64,000 nt of DNA from Bettongia penicillata ogilbyi. Lineage: Eukaryota; Chordata; Mammalia; Diprotodontia; Potoroidae. The first letter of the stretch is position 1. Each line of letters begins with the position of its first letter. The stretch is taken from positions 682,001 through 746,000 of the forward strand of contig JAJHZJ010000400.1 in assembly GCA_023548195.1 (NCBI GenBank), given 5' to 3'. Positions 23,450-35,728 of this stretch are shown here, piece by piece. Position numbers and translations under genes: made by a program. Below the pieces are notes generated by a model that was not told the DNA's origin, did no database searches, and was given only the letters and a program-made list of their open reading frames with translations.

Positions 23450-24060
23450 AAATGCAATTTATTTTACATAGCCTAAATCTTTTTTAATTTTTAAAATTTT
23501 AAATTCTGGGAATCCCTGCAAAACAATTCTGTCTTGGAGCTTTGGGTACTGTCTAGGCTCCAGGAATCTAGTAAACCCCTCATCATTGTCTTTGGCCTTG
23601 GACCTGGGTCTACATAAAATGTTCTCACTATCCATGGGCTGCTGGCCTAGCACCTTGGTGAGAAATCTTTGCTATTCTACCGAGCAGTCGGCCTGAGCCA
23701 AATTCATGATCAACTGTGGCCTACACTAGTTCACAACTCCGAGTGTCTTCCCATTGGCATGGTGGTGGTGTTCAATTAATCATTAGCTCTTGTAATTCTA
23801 AAGTTGATGATCTAGCAAAGATTAGTACACTCTGAGTTTACTATATTCGTTCAACCCCTTTCCACACTTCATATCTTCGTCATTGGCCTATAGGTCAAAT
23901 TTGTTATGGTGGTCTGGAAAGATGAGCCCCCATAGTTACTCCTTTGGTTCTTCATTGACTACTGAGTCCTACATTCTACTTAGTCAATGGAGAAGCTGGG
24001 GAGGATCAAAACTATATTACTTCCTTCTACTCTGTCATCTCAGTTCTACATCCCCTCATA
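23450..24060 (-). mobile_element. L1-type 5' UTR-like fragment, antisense
   Basis: The complement of the right end reads 'gaactgagatgacagagtag'. This matches the start of the HAL1-like element at 3111 ('gagctaagatggcagagtaa'). The interior is GC-richer than its surroundings, as L1 5' UTRs are here. No ORF1 or tail follows on the left, so only the 5' region is present. The family call rests mainly on the terminal motif. Confidence 0.45.
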
Positions 24061-25324
24061 TCCATTTTTAATCTGTTATGGAATGTAGTATGAAATGTTG
24101 GCCTAAGATTAATTTCTTCCAGATTGCTTTATAATTTTTCCAGCAATTCTTATCTGATTATTTTCATTTCCCTTTTATGACTTCAAAGAACCAAACTTAC
24201 TATACAGTTACACCCCCAGTGTCTGTTTTAATATCTTCCATGATAAATTCCAAACTACTTAATAATAGTTTTCAAAGAAGGATGGCAGTACCTTAAAAAC
24301 AAATAGGAATGTTTGAGGAAAAGGTGGATTTGAGGAAAATATAAAACTTTTTGTTTAGGGCATGTTGTATTTGTTATGTGATATCCCAACTGAGACATGC
24401 ATTTGAAAATGTGCAGTAGTCAGGTGGAGATACAAAACTGGAGATCAGGAGAGAAAAGAATGAAATGATATTTAATTTGCAAAGGAGAGATTGCATTTAG
24501 TTAATATAAAAGAAGTGAAAGCCAGAATGCAAATACAAACACAAAACAAAAATAAACATTCCAAATAAAAGATTTGACTTGCCAAATAGAAGTATTTATT
24601 GAGCAAAGAGTCATCACAGTGGAGCATTAGAAACCTTATTGGTTGTAATATTTATAAGACTCCATAGGATAATGGAAGGAAATAGTTACTTCACTGTAAA
24701 GAAACCACACTTATGCAATTCTGTGCAACTTTACTCAATTTCTCTCTTTGAGGACAGAAAGGAAATTAACTTTGGAAGAATTTTAAGATACCTTTTTTCA
24801 ACTTATTTTCAAAGATTGATAGAAGATAGAAATCCAGAGAAGTAGTTTTTGGGAATTCATTTCTTTATTAATCAATCAGTCATTAATTAAATAATTACTA
24901 AATATTAATAAACATGAGAAAGAGGGAAAATGTAACAAGTTCATGGAAGATATATGGATGAGTTAAATTTATGTGGATTGTTCTATATCCTGATCCAGTA
25001 CCTGAGGAAATACCAAGCAAATAATAGATTCTCAATATAATTTTGATGAATATTCAATAAAAATAGATATTTATTTAAAGTTCAATGTTATAAAAAATAA
25101 ATTAAATCACTGGAGGACCACCTGCTACAGACAAATCACTAGACAAGGTCCTGTAGAAATTTTAGAATGACAACAATGAGGACTGAATATATAGTGACAG
25201 AAATTAATGTCCTTAAAATGACAGACTTATAAATTTAACTTTTATGTCCAGAAAAAAAGTGTTTTAAAATTCCTTAAATCAATTTTCTGACAATTTGAAC
25301 TGAGTGAAGTTCTGCATAACAACT
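24061..25324. other. No gene; A-rich unassigned sequence
   Basis: The stretch 24490-24610 is A-rich. 'aagtatttattgagcaaaga' near 24590 could be an L2 tail remnant. Nothing firm is seen. Confidence 0.35.
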
Positions 25325-25470
25325 TACCTGACTTCACTGAGAGCAAGTCATTTCAAACTAACTTAATATCCATTTATGAAAGAATGGCAGGTCTAGTAGA
25401 TAAAAGGAAGTCAATAAATGCAATTTATCTTGATGCTGATAAAGTGTTTTGCCCCATTTAGAATTCACAT
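25325..25470 (+). mobile_element. L3/CR1 LINE fragment
   Basis: 'gagcaagtcatttcaaacta', 'aatgcaatttatcttgatgc' and 'gataaagtgttttgcccc' match the CR1/L3 coding stretch just before and at its FDxVSH motif. It is short and decayed. Confidence 0.55.
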
Positions 25471-26188
25471 TAAAAATTGTGGGCAAATTTCAGTATAGTC
25501 CACAACAGCAGGTGATCAAAAAATTATGCTTCAGAGTTTGTTTTCTATTTCAAACTATGTGGGTAAGGTGCTCAGCACAATGCAGCATGATCAAAATCGT
25601 ATGAAAGAGCCACTTAGAGAAGTAATTGTGGAGATGCAAGGGGATAACAAATCAATAGGAAGACATTGTAGGAAGAACCCTATCTGGAATAAATTCCAGG
25701 TAATTGACTGAATATGTAGAGGGAGAGAGAGGAAGAAGTCATTAAGTAATAGACAGGGGTATAGGAGGAGAAACTCAACAATAGAACCTCTGGCAATCCA
25801 AGAGAAGACAGGATATCAAGAAGTACAGTAAAGCAAATGGAGCAAAAGCAAAACAAAAACCTCAGAGGAAGCTAGGGAAGGAATACCCCATTGGCTTTAT
25901 TCATAACAAAATCATTAATGATGCTGGAGAGAACTATTTCAGTGGAAATTATAAAAGAAGGCAGAGTATAAAAAGGGTTGAGAAGCTGGTTGGTGATCAG
26001 GAATGGAAGGACAAGAGTGTCGATTACCTTTCCTGGAAATTTGGTTTGAAAAGGTGCAGTAACAGAATTTTAACCTAGGCCTTTAAGACTCTCTTTGAAG
26101 TTATGGTTGTCATCATCTTAGTGTCTGTTCTGATCAAGAATCTCTGGAAAGGACCAGATCCATACTGAAAAGAGAGTAGAATAACGAT
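25471..26188. other. Unassigned; possible LINE continuation
   Basis: The open frame at 25526-25711 has no recognisable domain. Given the L3 piece just upstream and the L2 copy just downstream, LINE-derived sequence is likely but not shown. Confidence 0.3.
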
Positions 26189-26770
26189 TTCATTCATTCA
26201 AATATTTATCCAGCATGTAATATGCTATGTGCTAGGTGCTGAGGGAGATGCAAAGGAGAATAAAAATTGCATCTTCAAGGGTCTTATAATCTGGTGGGGG
26301 ATAGCAAATTAAAATAATTGTGATATAGACTAGAATATGTTAATTACATAATTACAAAGTGTAATGAAGTCAAATGCAATGAAATACTCTTAGGGAAGGG
26401 AGCAACAGGTAGAAAGTAGAATTTGAGTTGAGATTAAAAAAAAAAATAGTAGGCAACTTGTAACCCATATGTGAGAGAAAGCACTCCAGGGATGGTGCCA
26501 TAAACAGTGACAAGAAAGCAAGAAAACAACAGAATTGTTCATAGGTCAAGTAACCCACCTTTAGTCATTAACATTGAGCATTTGAGGTGAGGGAATCTTG
26601 ATATAAAGCTAGAAAAACGTTTTGGCACTAAATTATGGAGGGTATTTTCCGGTCTAAGAGACATTTCATTCAGTTTGTAAAAGAGAGTTATTGGCAGATT
26701 TTCTTTTTTAGTATTAAAGTGGCCTGAGCATGAGAGACATTGGGAGTCTGAAATGTGATTCACTGATAGG
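26189..26770 (-). mobile_element. L2 LINE 3' region, antisense
   Basis: It begins with the complemented L2 tail 'cattcattcaaatatttatc' and 'gctatgtgctaggtgctgag', then 'gcatcttcaagggtcttata'. It continues through 'agcactccagggatggtgcc' to 'ggcactaaattatggaggg'. Diverged. Confidence 0.75.
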
Positions 26771-27639
26771 AAAATTAGTCTCATAAGGAAAACTTACTTG
26801 CCCTTATTCAATATAATAATTAACGAATCATAGGATGATGGTCAGTTCTCTATAACTGCTAAAAATAGACTTTAAAAAAGAAAAATTAGCTTAAATTGTA
26901 AGTGGAGTGTGAAATCAGTTTATTGAGGGGAGGGGATGGAACAGATCATCACTAAGATAGTTGTACAATTTTCCTTAAGGTCATTTATTATAAATATAAT
27001 CAATTAATACGTGTTCATATTGGTTTCTGTGATGAGCATTTGGAGGCAGGAGAAGGGGGAAATGGACAATATCAGAAAAGATATGATTTCTGAAGTTTTC
27101 CTTGACTAAATTTCATAAGGTAAAAAAAAAATTCTTAGAAACTTAGAAGTTCTTTCCATAAATAAGAATATCTTGCCTGAGAAAATTTGAGTAGAGTGAA
27201 ATGACTAGTTGTAAGCTCATTAGGACTTTTTCCTTAAAATAATTGATTTTTTTAAAAACAAGTCATTAACTTAAAAAGAAGTGATAGAGGGCCTTTAGGA
27301 ATGGTTCTTTAAATCTCTGGTATCCACCTCATTAAAAATATTTTGCATAACTGAAGATGTCAGGAAAGCCAAGAGGAAAGAGGAAAAGACAGAGGGAAGG
27401 AGACAGTCAGATAGAGACCAACAGACAACTGACAGATTTTAAAATCTTATAGTCCTTCATTTATATTTCTCTCACAATAAGGAATATTTTAGAGAATACT
27501 AGAGGATCAAGGTGTTTCAAAATGTTCAAACAGAAAATATGTCAGTTTCAGATATCATCAGGTAGTATGTGGTAAATCATAAATTACCCCCAACTTATTC
27601 TCTATAGATCTTGTTTAAACATATTTGTTTGAAAGCTGT
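26771..27639. other. No gene or recognised repeat
   Basis: A-rich and purine-rich stretches at 26865-26960 and 27355-27420; no exon-like frame. Confidence 0.4.
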
Positions 27640-27750
27640 CTTGTCCATTAGATTGTAAGCTCCTTGAGAGCTGACACTGTCTTTTGCCTTTCTTTTTACC
27701 CCCAGTGCCAGACACATAGTGTGGGTGCTTAACAGAGGCTGATTGGATAG
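27640..27750 (+). mobile_element. L2 LINE 3' end, sense
   Basis: 'tagattgtaagctccttgag', 'cccccagtgccagacacata' and 'gtgggtgcttaacagagg' are the last 110 bp or so of L2. Confidence 0.85.
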
Positions 27751-28977
27751 CAGCCTCATTAATTACTTGCCTATATCTTGACCTTCCTCAAAAATTCCTA
27801 AATAAGTGTTTTAAAAGTTCCTTTCTTAGTTCTACTCCAAATGTGATTTTGAGCTAGCTTTGCAAATTAAGGCTTCTCACAAGTGCAAGTTGGTAAGGGA
27901 GAAAGAGGAGAGGGGTGGAAATAGATATACACACTCTTAGTTTGCTCCTATCAAGAAAACAGATAGTTGGTTGAAAATGGAAACCTAAGAATCTTGGTAA
28001 GGGGTGATAATAAGATACTTTGCACTTCTATAATATTTCTATTTCCATTATCCTGGAGTTATATTAAAACCCACTGTTTCATAACACAGATTGCCTGAGA
28101 GTACTGACTGGAGGAAAGTAATTTAGTTGTCCTCATTTGGTTCAGCTGCACAGAGGATGTAAGATGACCTTGGCTTCAGTATTTGTTTCTTCCAAATTAT
28201 ATAACTTCCAAAGACTTTATATGTCAAGGGATAATGGAAGTGAGAGCAAGATAGTCCTTGAAGTGACACCCAGGAAAAGGCCAAAACACTACAATGATGT
28301 CCTCTATTGTTTAAGAAGAATAAAGATATAATGGTCCAAGAATTCTGTCTCCTTTTGTTAGTAATAAATCTATTGCTTCTTGCAACAAAGAAAGGAATCT
28401 ACTTTAGGACTTCAAGTATACTTTGGATATAGCCATTATACATTGGAAAGAGGTCCTGTTATTTCTTCAAAGGTTATTTTACACCCATGGATTTTTAAAC
28501 TTTTATGAAACCATGCTAGGAGTTAACTTCTCCATAGAGTTTGATAAGCTAAAAGAAAGACTTTGGAAACACCAAAAGATATGCTGTTGCCAGATCTTCA
28601 TTTGGATGTAATAGGAGAGCCATAACAAACAATTTTTATACTTGAAGTAAATACCACAGCCTAACAAGTGATAAGTGATTGATCTCTCATTTTTGTGGAG
28701 ATCATAGGGGATACTTAGAGACTACAGAAGAGAAATACTGGTAGCTAAGGGAGGGATTAGGATAATATTGTGAAAGAACTCATGCTACCTGTCTTCTGAA
28801 AGCTTCCATTTTACTCAGCAATGTTTGCTAATTGTGTATGTGCTAAGCTCTATTGCTTCTACTGAAAGATTTAAAGTAGTGTTGGTGCATTGTAATTTTA
28901 GAACCCTGAAGCAAAGCCCCAGTCATCTACCTTTGATAGATCCTTGCCTGTCAGCAGAAGATGTGACACATTTGTTC
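27751..28977. other. No gene or clear repeat
   Basis: Several short frames exist, the longest near 28137-28331 and 28423-28611. Neither has recognisable motifs or convincing splice sites. Confidence 0.4.
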
Positions 28978-29044
28978 ATCTAGGATGTAAATATTGAAGT
29001 GCCTAACACATAATATGTGCTTAATAAATAAAAGCTAGTTGATT
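28978..29044 (+). mobile_element. L2/MIR 3'-end fragment, sense
   Basis: 'gtgcctaacacataatatgt' followed by 'gcttaataaataaaagctag' is the shared L2/MIR end. A SINE follows directly. Confidence 0.65.
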
Positions 29045-29045
29045 G

Positions 29046-29272
29046 GGTAATGGATAGCACCAGGCCTGAAGTTAGGAAGACATCTTCCTGGGTTCAAATC
29101 TAGCTTCATACACTTACTAATTATATGACCTTGGGCAAGTAACTTAACCATGTTTGCCTCAGTTTGCTCATCTGTAAAATGAACTAGAGAAGGAAATGGC
29201 AAACCACTCCAGTATCTTTGCCATCCACATATTGGGTCATGAACTCAATAACTGAACAACAAAACTGATAAA
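29046..29272 (+). repeat. WSINE1-type SINE, near full length
   Basis: 'aggaagacatcttcctgggt', 'atgaccttgggcaagtaact', 'ggcaaaccactccagtatct' and the degraded Bov-B-like tail 'gtcatgaactcaataactga' are in order. The first part of the head is lost. Confidence 0.85.
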
Positions 29273-29304
29273 TAAAGGTTTTTTTTGAGCTATACTTTTT
29301 TGTG

Positions 29305-29395
29305 AAGTATACATACATATATATTCACATATATGAATATATATACACATATGTATATATATATATATGTAAATATACACACAAACATATAAAAC
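29305..29395 (+). repeat. AT-rich TATG/TACA simple sequence
   Basis: Alternating TA, TATG and CACA units, imperfect. Confidence 0.75.
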
Positions 29396-30331
29396 ACTTT
29401 TCCTTTGTGTTTCTCTGAGGTCACTAGAGAATGGACTTATGGAACTTATGGAATGGAGGCATTTTGACTAATTACATTGATAACAGTAAAAATTTAATAC
29501 TTTTGAATTCTAGTTTCTTCTTGGTTGCTGATCTGGTAGCTAATTAATGTGATTTCAGCTAGCTCATTCAACTTTTCTTATCTAATTTTAGAAGCTACAA
29601 AATAACATTGATTTTAGTGGCCACTGTTAAAATTACTTCAATGCATATGACAGAATATAAAAACCTATGGATGAGGTGGGAACTAAATATCACTAAGTTT
29701 TTGAGAAATAAAGCATAGTTTATATAGCTAAATGTACTAACATATCAATAACAGATCAAAATTACCCAGGAGTGTAAAGATAATGTTAAAAAGCTCCCTT
29801 AAGGCTGTACTTGGTTAATTGGCCAAGTGAGCTATATACAGACAATAATGACTAAGGGAATTTCAAGGAGGATGGGAGAAATCCTCTAGGATTGCCTGCT
29901 TCTAGGGAAGCAAGATGCTTTGGAAACAAGCCTAGAAGTATTTTTTTCCCATCCAAATTCACAGATTCCTTCAAAACTATCCATGGCCTCTTTGAGATTC
30001 ATTATCCCAAAGTTTTGAACTCCTATGCTAAAAAATACTATAATGGTTATCATTGCCATCTGTTTTATTAATAATGGTTGTGATGATGATGTTCAATAGA
30101 CCTTATGGATATTATTTTTTTCAGTCAAGCATCAATGTGATATTACATCTACCTGGGTAATAATATGAGACAACAATTCAATATCCATTATAGAATTAAA
30201 GGAGAAGCTGACATGCATACATTGCCATTCCTTTGTGAAGAATGTAGGTGTGATTTTGAGTTATTTGTTAAGGGAGCCTAACCAATGACCTCAGTTAATC
30301 AATCTTTTTAAGAATCCATTCTGTGTCAGAG
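29396..30331. other. No gene or clear repeat
   Basis: AT-rich; nothing recognised apart from isolated poly(T) runs. Confidence 0.4.
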
Positions 30332-30452
30332 GCACATATATATGTATAAATATGTGTGTATATACGCAATATACATGTATATACAAATGTGTATATATGC
30401 ATTTATGTGTACATATGTATATGTATATATTAATATATGTATATAAAACATA
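30332..30452 (+). repeat. TATG/TACA simple sequence
   Basis: Imperfect alternating purine-pyrimidine run. It produces open frames on both strands that are artefacts. Confidence 0.8.
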
Positions 30453-30854
30453 TATTAGAGACACACTTGACTCACAAAAAGGCATCAAGGAAAACTTATT
30501 GAAGTGGAGCTTAGAGGAATTGAACACTTTGGCCAAAGCTGACTCTACTCCTCTTTAGGAGGACGGAGTGCCTTCTATATTCCCTTTCCTCAAATGAACA
30601 AGTAGCTTCCAAGTAAGGTACAGGAAGAAAACAATTTGTTCAGATAAATGTAAGCCATTTATACTGTTCCAAATTTTGGACTCTGGGCCACACCATCCAT
30701 TGACCATGTAACTTCATATTCTCCTCTCTGATAGGCTTTCCCTCAAACAGGTCCTCAAGCCTGCACACAAGTTTCTGATCTTTAATCTGACAATGCTATA
30801 TCACAACTCTGATCACTCAAAGCTGTGGAAACAGAAGTTCTTCCTTGTTTTCCA

Positions 30855-30985
30855 CATATATGTACATATATATGCATATATTATATATAAGGTAGGTACA
30901 TGTATAATATACATGTATATATGTAATACATGTAGATGTGTGTATGTATATACATATATGTATGTATATGTACACACACACTTAA
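30855..30985 (+). repeat. TATG/TACA simple sequence
   Basis: Same composition as the run at 30332, about 400 bp away. Confidence 0.8.
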
Positions 30986-32039
30986 CCTGTACAACTCACT
31001 GGAAAGCATTTTTATATGAAGAATACTGCAGTAGTCTTATTAGGACAATTTTTGGCTTAGTTTTCTTTTTTCACCCAACATGGATTTTATTTTACTATTT
31101 TCTCCCAAAGGGAGACAGTACTTGACTGATGGATTGATTGACTAATAGCTGTGTTAACTATGACTTCACAGAGCACAAATGTACTTGAGTTAAGTGTTAT
31201 GACCTCCCAAGAGAAAACCCACAGGCTTGAATGGAGCAGTATCGAGCAAAACAGATTCCGAAGAAATATCAACCAATTTCTGCTCTGCTTTTAATGATTC
31301 CTGAGAGAACAATTCTTTAAGAGAAGGCTTTGTTGCTTTTTCTCTAGTTGTGTGAGGTTTTATCCTAGTTTGTTAGGTGTATTGTCTCTCTCTCCAGTTC
31401 AAAATCGGAGAATAGATGCAAGCATAAAAATCCGAGATATTACCATAGAATGAGAAGTCGGAAGGCAGCCAAATGCTAAGCATTTGTTAAATATGTCTGT
31501 GTGTATTGGTCCGAATACTATTCTCAGCTCCCTGTATACTTCACTACAGAGTTTCCCTCATTGTCTTGTTGCCCTTCCCTACTCACCATCCCTCTGCTAG
31601 CTGGGCTGAAAAGATAAGGACCCATTTTCCTTTGGGGAATCAGTTCCAGTAACAGCTAATCAGCCTGCTAAGTGCCAGAGCACCCAAGGTAAAGGAGACT
31701 GTATATCTGGAAAGAACAAGCAGCCTCATGAGAGACATGCCTTGTAAGACACACTTGGAAGTTTATTGATTTCAAGAGAATTGAAATTTGGGAAACTCTG
31801 CCTGTTTTCTCAGTAGAGCCATTTCAGAACCTTGTGACCTTTCTGAGTTTTCTGTTGCTGTTTTGGGTAACAAAGGAGAGCCATCATGGTCACTTTAAAA
31901 TTGTTCTTGAACTGGAAACATTACCTTTGAGAGTACAATTGGCATTGGAATTGAATTCAGCGTGACTAAGTCTTGGTTTACTCTTAGGGAGTGATGTTTT
32001 GTTTTGTATTCATTCATTCACACTTTCCTAAGCACTTGC
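30986..32039. other. Low-repeat, GC-balanced stretch; possible conserved non-coding DNA
   Basis: From about 31190 to 31990 I recognise no repeat family, and base composition is more even than around it. A pyrimidine tract followed by CAG at 31383-31397 resembles a splice acceptor. The following frames close within about 20 to 30 codons and I see no good donor. It may be plain unique sequence or a regulatory element. Confidence 0.35.
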
Positions 32040-32885
32040 AAATTTGTATTGTACTAGATGTACTACTATGCTCTTGGCCACACAGATTCACAGCCTTAGA
32101 TATTTGGCTCCTTAGTGTCTTTAACCTCAGTATCAAATCTGAAGCCAAGTCATGTCAATTTTACCTTGTTAACAACCGTCACATATTCCCTCCACTCTCC
32201 TCTGATACTACCATCATTCTGGTGTTTCATTCGCTCATGCCAAAACTATTGGAATTGTCTTTTGGTTGATCTGCCAACCTGAATTCTTTTCCTATTCTAG
32301 TTCATCCTTCACTCAGCTGTCAAAATTGATCTTTCTAAAGCGTAAGTCTGACTATGTCACTTCCCCAGCCCCATCCTTAAATTCCAGTAGCTCTCTGACA
32401 CCTTCAGGGTCAAAAATCCTGTTTGTTCTTCAGAAACCTTAATATCTTGCTTCTCCTACCTTTCTAGTCTTCTTACACCTTCCACATGTAAATTCTAATT
32501 TTAAGTGATACTAACCTCCTTGCTATTCCTTTGAAAAATACTCAATATCCTTATTCTGTGAAATTTCACTGGTAGTATTTCATATGTGGAATTATCTTCC
32601 TTTTTATCTCTGCCTCCTGGCTTTTCTGACTTCCTTCAGGTACCAGCTAAAACCTCACATTCCACAGAAAACCTTTCCTAAGCACTCTTAATACTAATGC
32701 TTTCCCTCTGTTGATAATCTTGAATTTGTCCTGTAGATACTTTGCTAGCACATAATGGTTTTCATATTTTTTCCTTCATTACATCATGAGCTCCTTCAAA
32801 ATAGGGACTCTCCCCGCAACCCCTTCTTTGTATCTCCAGTGCTTAGCACAGTTTCTGGCACTTAGATGACTCAAAAATGTTTACG
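32040..32885 (+). mobile_element. L2 LINE 3' region, sense, about 0.85 kb
   Basis: 'gatctttctaaagcgtaagt', 'ctgactatgtcacttcccc' and 'ccttcaggtaccagctaaaa' are followed by the end 'ctccagtgcttagcacag' and 'ttctggcacttagatga'. All are in L2 order. The copy runs from the reverse-transcriptase 3' part to the terminus, and the coding frame is broken throughout. Confidence 0.9.
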
Positions 32886-33113
32886 AACTAGGGACGCAAA
32901 AATGCAATAAGCCCTCATCTCTGCTGCTAGGAATAGAAGGGAAAAGATAAAAGTGTAAATGACTGCAATACAAGTAATCTGGGTAAATTCCACAAAAGAG
33001 ACCCAAGTAGAGTGGGATGAGAATTTCAGGGAGGCAGAAAGAAATTGATGCTAAGAAATCAGGCAATGCTTCGTGAATGAGCTGGTAATAATAGTTAATG
33101 CAGAAATTTTAAA

Positions 33114-33215
33114 GGGCAGCTAGGTGAGGCAGTGCCTAGAGTGTCAGACTTGTAGTCAGGAACATTCATGAGTTCAAATCTGTTCTCAGATACTTACCTT
33201 CATTCATACCTGCTA
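33114..33215 (+). repeat. WSINE1/MAR1-type SINE head, truncated
   Basis: 'gggcagctaggtgaggcagt', 'cttgtagtcaggaac' and 'gagttcaaatctgttctc' give the tRNA-like head only; the core and tail are missing. Confidence 0.8.
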
Positions 33216-33406
33216 AGTTTTGTAAGAATTTCTATTCAATGGAGGTACTTAAGAATCTGTTGTGGAAGTTGCTTGTACTTCTTATGAGAAATGAGACAAT
33301 ATACATATGACTTTTTGTTTGTTTATCTATCGTAAATTAGTTCTCTCTTCTTTTACCCAAAAAAGAGACTCATTGCTTGATAAGGCTTATTGTTCATACA
33401 TATCCA

Positions 33407-33440
<34 letters not shown>

Positions 33441-33462
33441 CTCTTTCTCTCTGTATCACACA
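33407..33462 (+). repeat. (CT)n microsatellite with short CA run
   Basis: Polypyrimidine tract of about 50 bp, followed after 15 bp by a CA run. Confidence 0.95.
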
Positions 33463-33514
33463 CACAAACAGAAAAAGAGAGGTATTTGAGACTTCAATAT
33501 TCTCATTCAATATT

Positions 33515-33618
33515 TGTCAGAGAGAGAGACAGAGAGAGAAAGGAAGAGGGAGAGGGAGGGAGTGAGAAAGAAAGAGAGAGAAAGAGAGAGACAGAGACAG
33601 ACAGAAAGAGAGAGAAAG
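33515..33618 (+). repeat. (GA)n-rich polypurine tract
   Basis: About 100 bp of GAGA, GAAA and GACA units, almost purely purine. It lies 50 bp after the CT tract, so the two could pair. Confidence 0.95.
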
Positions 33619-33834
33619 GTTTTGAGACTAAAATATTCTGGTTATTTTAATTTCATAGTATTCTTAGGAAGCAAGAGCATGTTGGAAAAAACAGTGGATT
33701 TCCAATAAGATGACATGGCCCTAGGCGAAGTCCAGCTATATAATACTTATGTGATGTTAAGATGCTTATGATTTTTTCAAAAGTGCTATGAGGATGTAAA
33801 AGTGCTATGTAAAGATGTAAAGCCTCATAGTTTG

Positions 33835-33985
33835 ACAGGTTCTAGAAATGATGGATTCTCCTTGGAGATCTTCAAATTGTAGCAGACTGGCCACTTATGA
33901 AGGATGTGAAGAGAGTTTATAAAAAGGTGCATACTAGGTTAAATTACAACTGATGTCCCCTTTAACTCTGAAATTCTTTGCTTCT
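33835..33985 (+). mobile_element. L3/CR1 LINE 3' end, sense
   Basis: 'ctccttggagatcttcaaat', 'actggccacttatgaagg' and the end 'tgtcccctttaactctgaaa' match the CR1/L3 3' UTR that reads 'gaggtcttcaagcagaggct' and ends in 'ccaactctgagattctatg'. Confidence 0.7.
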
Positions 33986-35728
33986 ATGATGATTAAAACA
34001 AAATAAATATAAATTATTAGTACTGTTGTTTTTTTGTTACCTAATTCTTCTCATGTTTTTTTATGGAGTTCAGATATAAATGACCCTGGAAAGACTCTAT
34101 TCTATTTTATTTATTTATTTTATTGCACAGGGAGATAATTTTTTTTTTTTTGGTAGTTAAAGTATTAGAACAAAATCTCACTGGGTAGAGATTTTCTAGG
34201 CTTACTTTCAGTAAGCTCAATGAAAGCGACTCTAGTACAACTGTGATTTTTATTTCTTCTCTAGCTCTCTCTATGAACCCTTGTATTTTGCATATACAAA
34301 TAAGTAAAGGTTAATTATGAAGAAGCAGAAATAAGAACTATCTACTTCTGTCAACAAGTGACAATTTAATGGTTTTAGGTTTGTTTGTTTTTTTTCCTTG
34401 AGGTCATATTTGTTAATAAAATATATGACATCTTGAAAAAACATATACCTAGTCAAAGAGCAAGATTCATTAGTACCGAGCTATTAAAGTCATTTTTTTT
34501 AGACTACAGATCCTCTCAAAGCAAGGATGAACAACTTCAACAATATAGGTAAGGGAAACTCAGGATTTCAATCATCTCAGCAAAATTCCAATTGTGACAT
34601 TCCACAGCTATAAGATTCCTTTATTGAATAGTTCTCCAATATCTAGGTTATTTTGAAAACCACTTGATAGATACTCTGTTATCTTTTGTGATAATTGAGA
34701 ATGAAATTCTGCTTCTGCAATTACAAATAATCCTAGTCAGATTGAGAGATAGATGTGACTGTATTAGGGATTTATTGGTAAGCTCATATTTTAAAAATGT
34801 ATGTAGAAGGAATAGAAGTAAAGAGAGGCAAACATGAGTGGGCAAACAAATATTGGCAAGCTATTGTATAAATAAAAATAAATAAATAAAAGGAAGATAA
34901 AGAATAATGAGAGGTAAAACTTGGGATGTTTGTTTTGCAAAATGCATTTAAATTATGTTAGATATAAGATAAAATGACTTAGCCCATAATACCTAAATCA
35001 GTAATGGATTCTAGATCTCAGATTTCAAACTCATGGTAGCTAGCATATGTCAGTGAAGTAGATTAAAATAAAACTGGAAAGTATTTAACAAAATAAATGA
35101 AAATGGAATATGACACAGACAATGTTAATTTGCAATTTTCCATGTCTATATGTATCCCGCAGGGGTTCGTTTCAATTTGAGTTTGACACAACTATTCTAA
35201 ATGCTTTGATCAAAACCTTGAGGAGAGATCCTTTCCCAGTTGATCTTAATTCTTACCCTAATCTCCAGAATTAGGGAATTTGTTTCACCTGAGAGATACT
35301 GCTAAGCCTTTAAACTACACACAATGATAAAATCAAAACTGTGCTGTTCTATTACCCTTTATCACTCCTCTAGATTACTGTGACCCATATACCTCTTTGG
35401 TGGATCTTGAGAGTTAAAATATGAAACTTGACTAAGAGATGTTACTTACCCTTGGAGATCTCTCCCCTTACATTTTAATAACAGATTCCTAGTATTTTAA
35501 GAGAAATTAAAGGAAGAAAGGGATGCGGTTCTATATGCAAATTGTTTTTAGGTCTGGGTACCCTCCTGTAGGTAGGTTATTGATAAATTATAAAGTATGT
35601 AGAGGGAGGGAACTAAGAGAGTGAATGGACTAGCAAGCTTTCTGTGAAAGGGTCAGATGAAGGGAAATGAAGCAAAATCAAGACATGGGGAAATATCTGT
35701 CTTTAAGTACTTGAATAGCTGTAGTAAA
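33986..35728. other. No gene or clear repeat
   Basis: Contains a T run at 34138-34151 and a (TTTA)n patch near 34108-34125. A tract of AAATAAATA units lies near 34868-34890. No exon is seen. Confidence 0.4.

Noticed and set aside
30291..30558. Overlapping frames on both strands with Tyr/Ile/Cys/Val runs
   Set aside because: They are artefacts of the TATG/TACA simple sequence.
33377..33708. Several overlapping frames rich in Ser-Leu and Arg-Glu
   Set aside because: They come from the CT and GA tracts.
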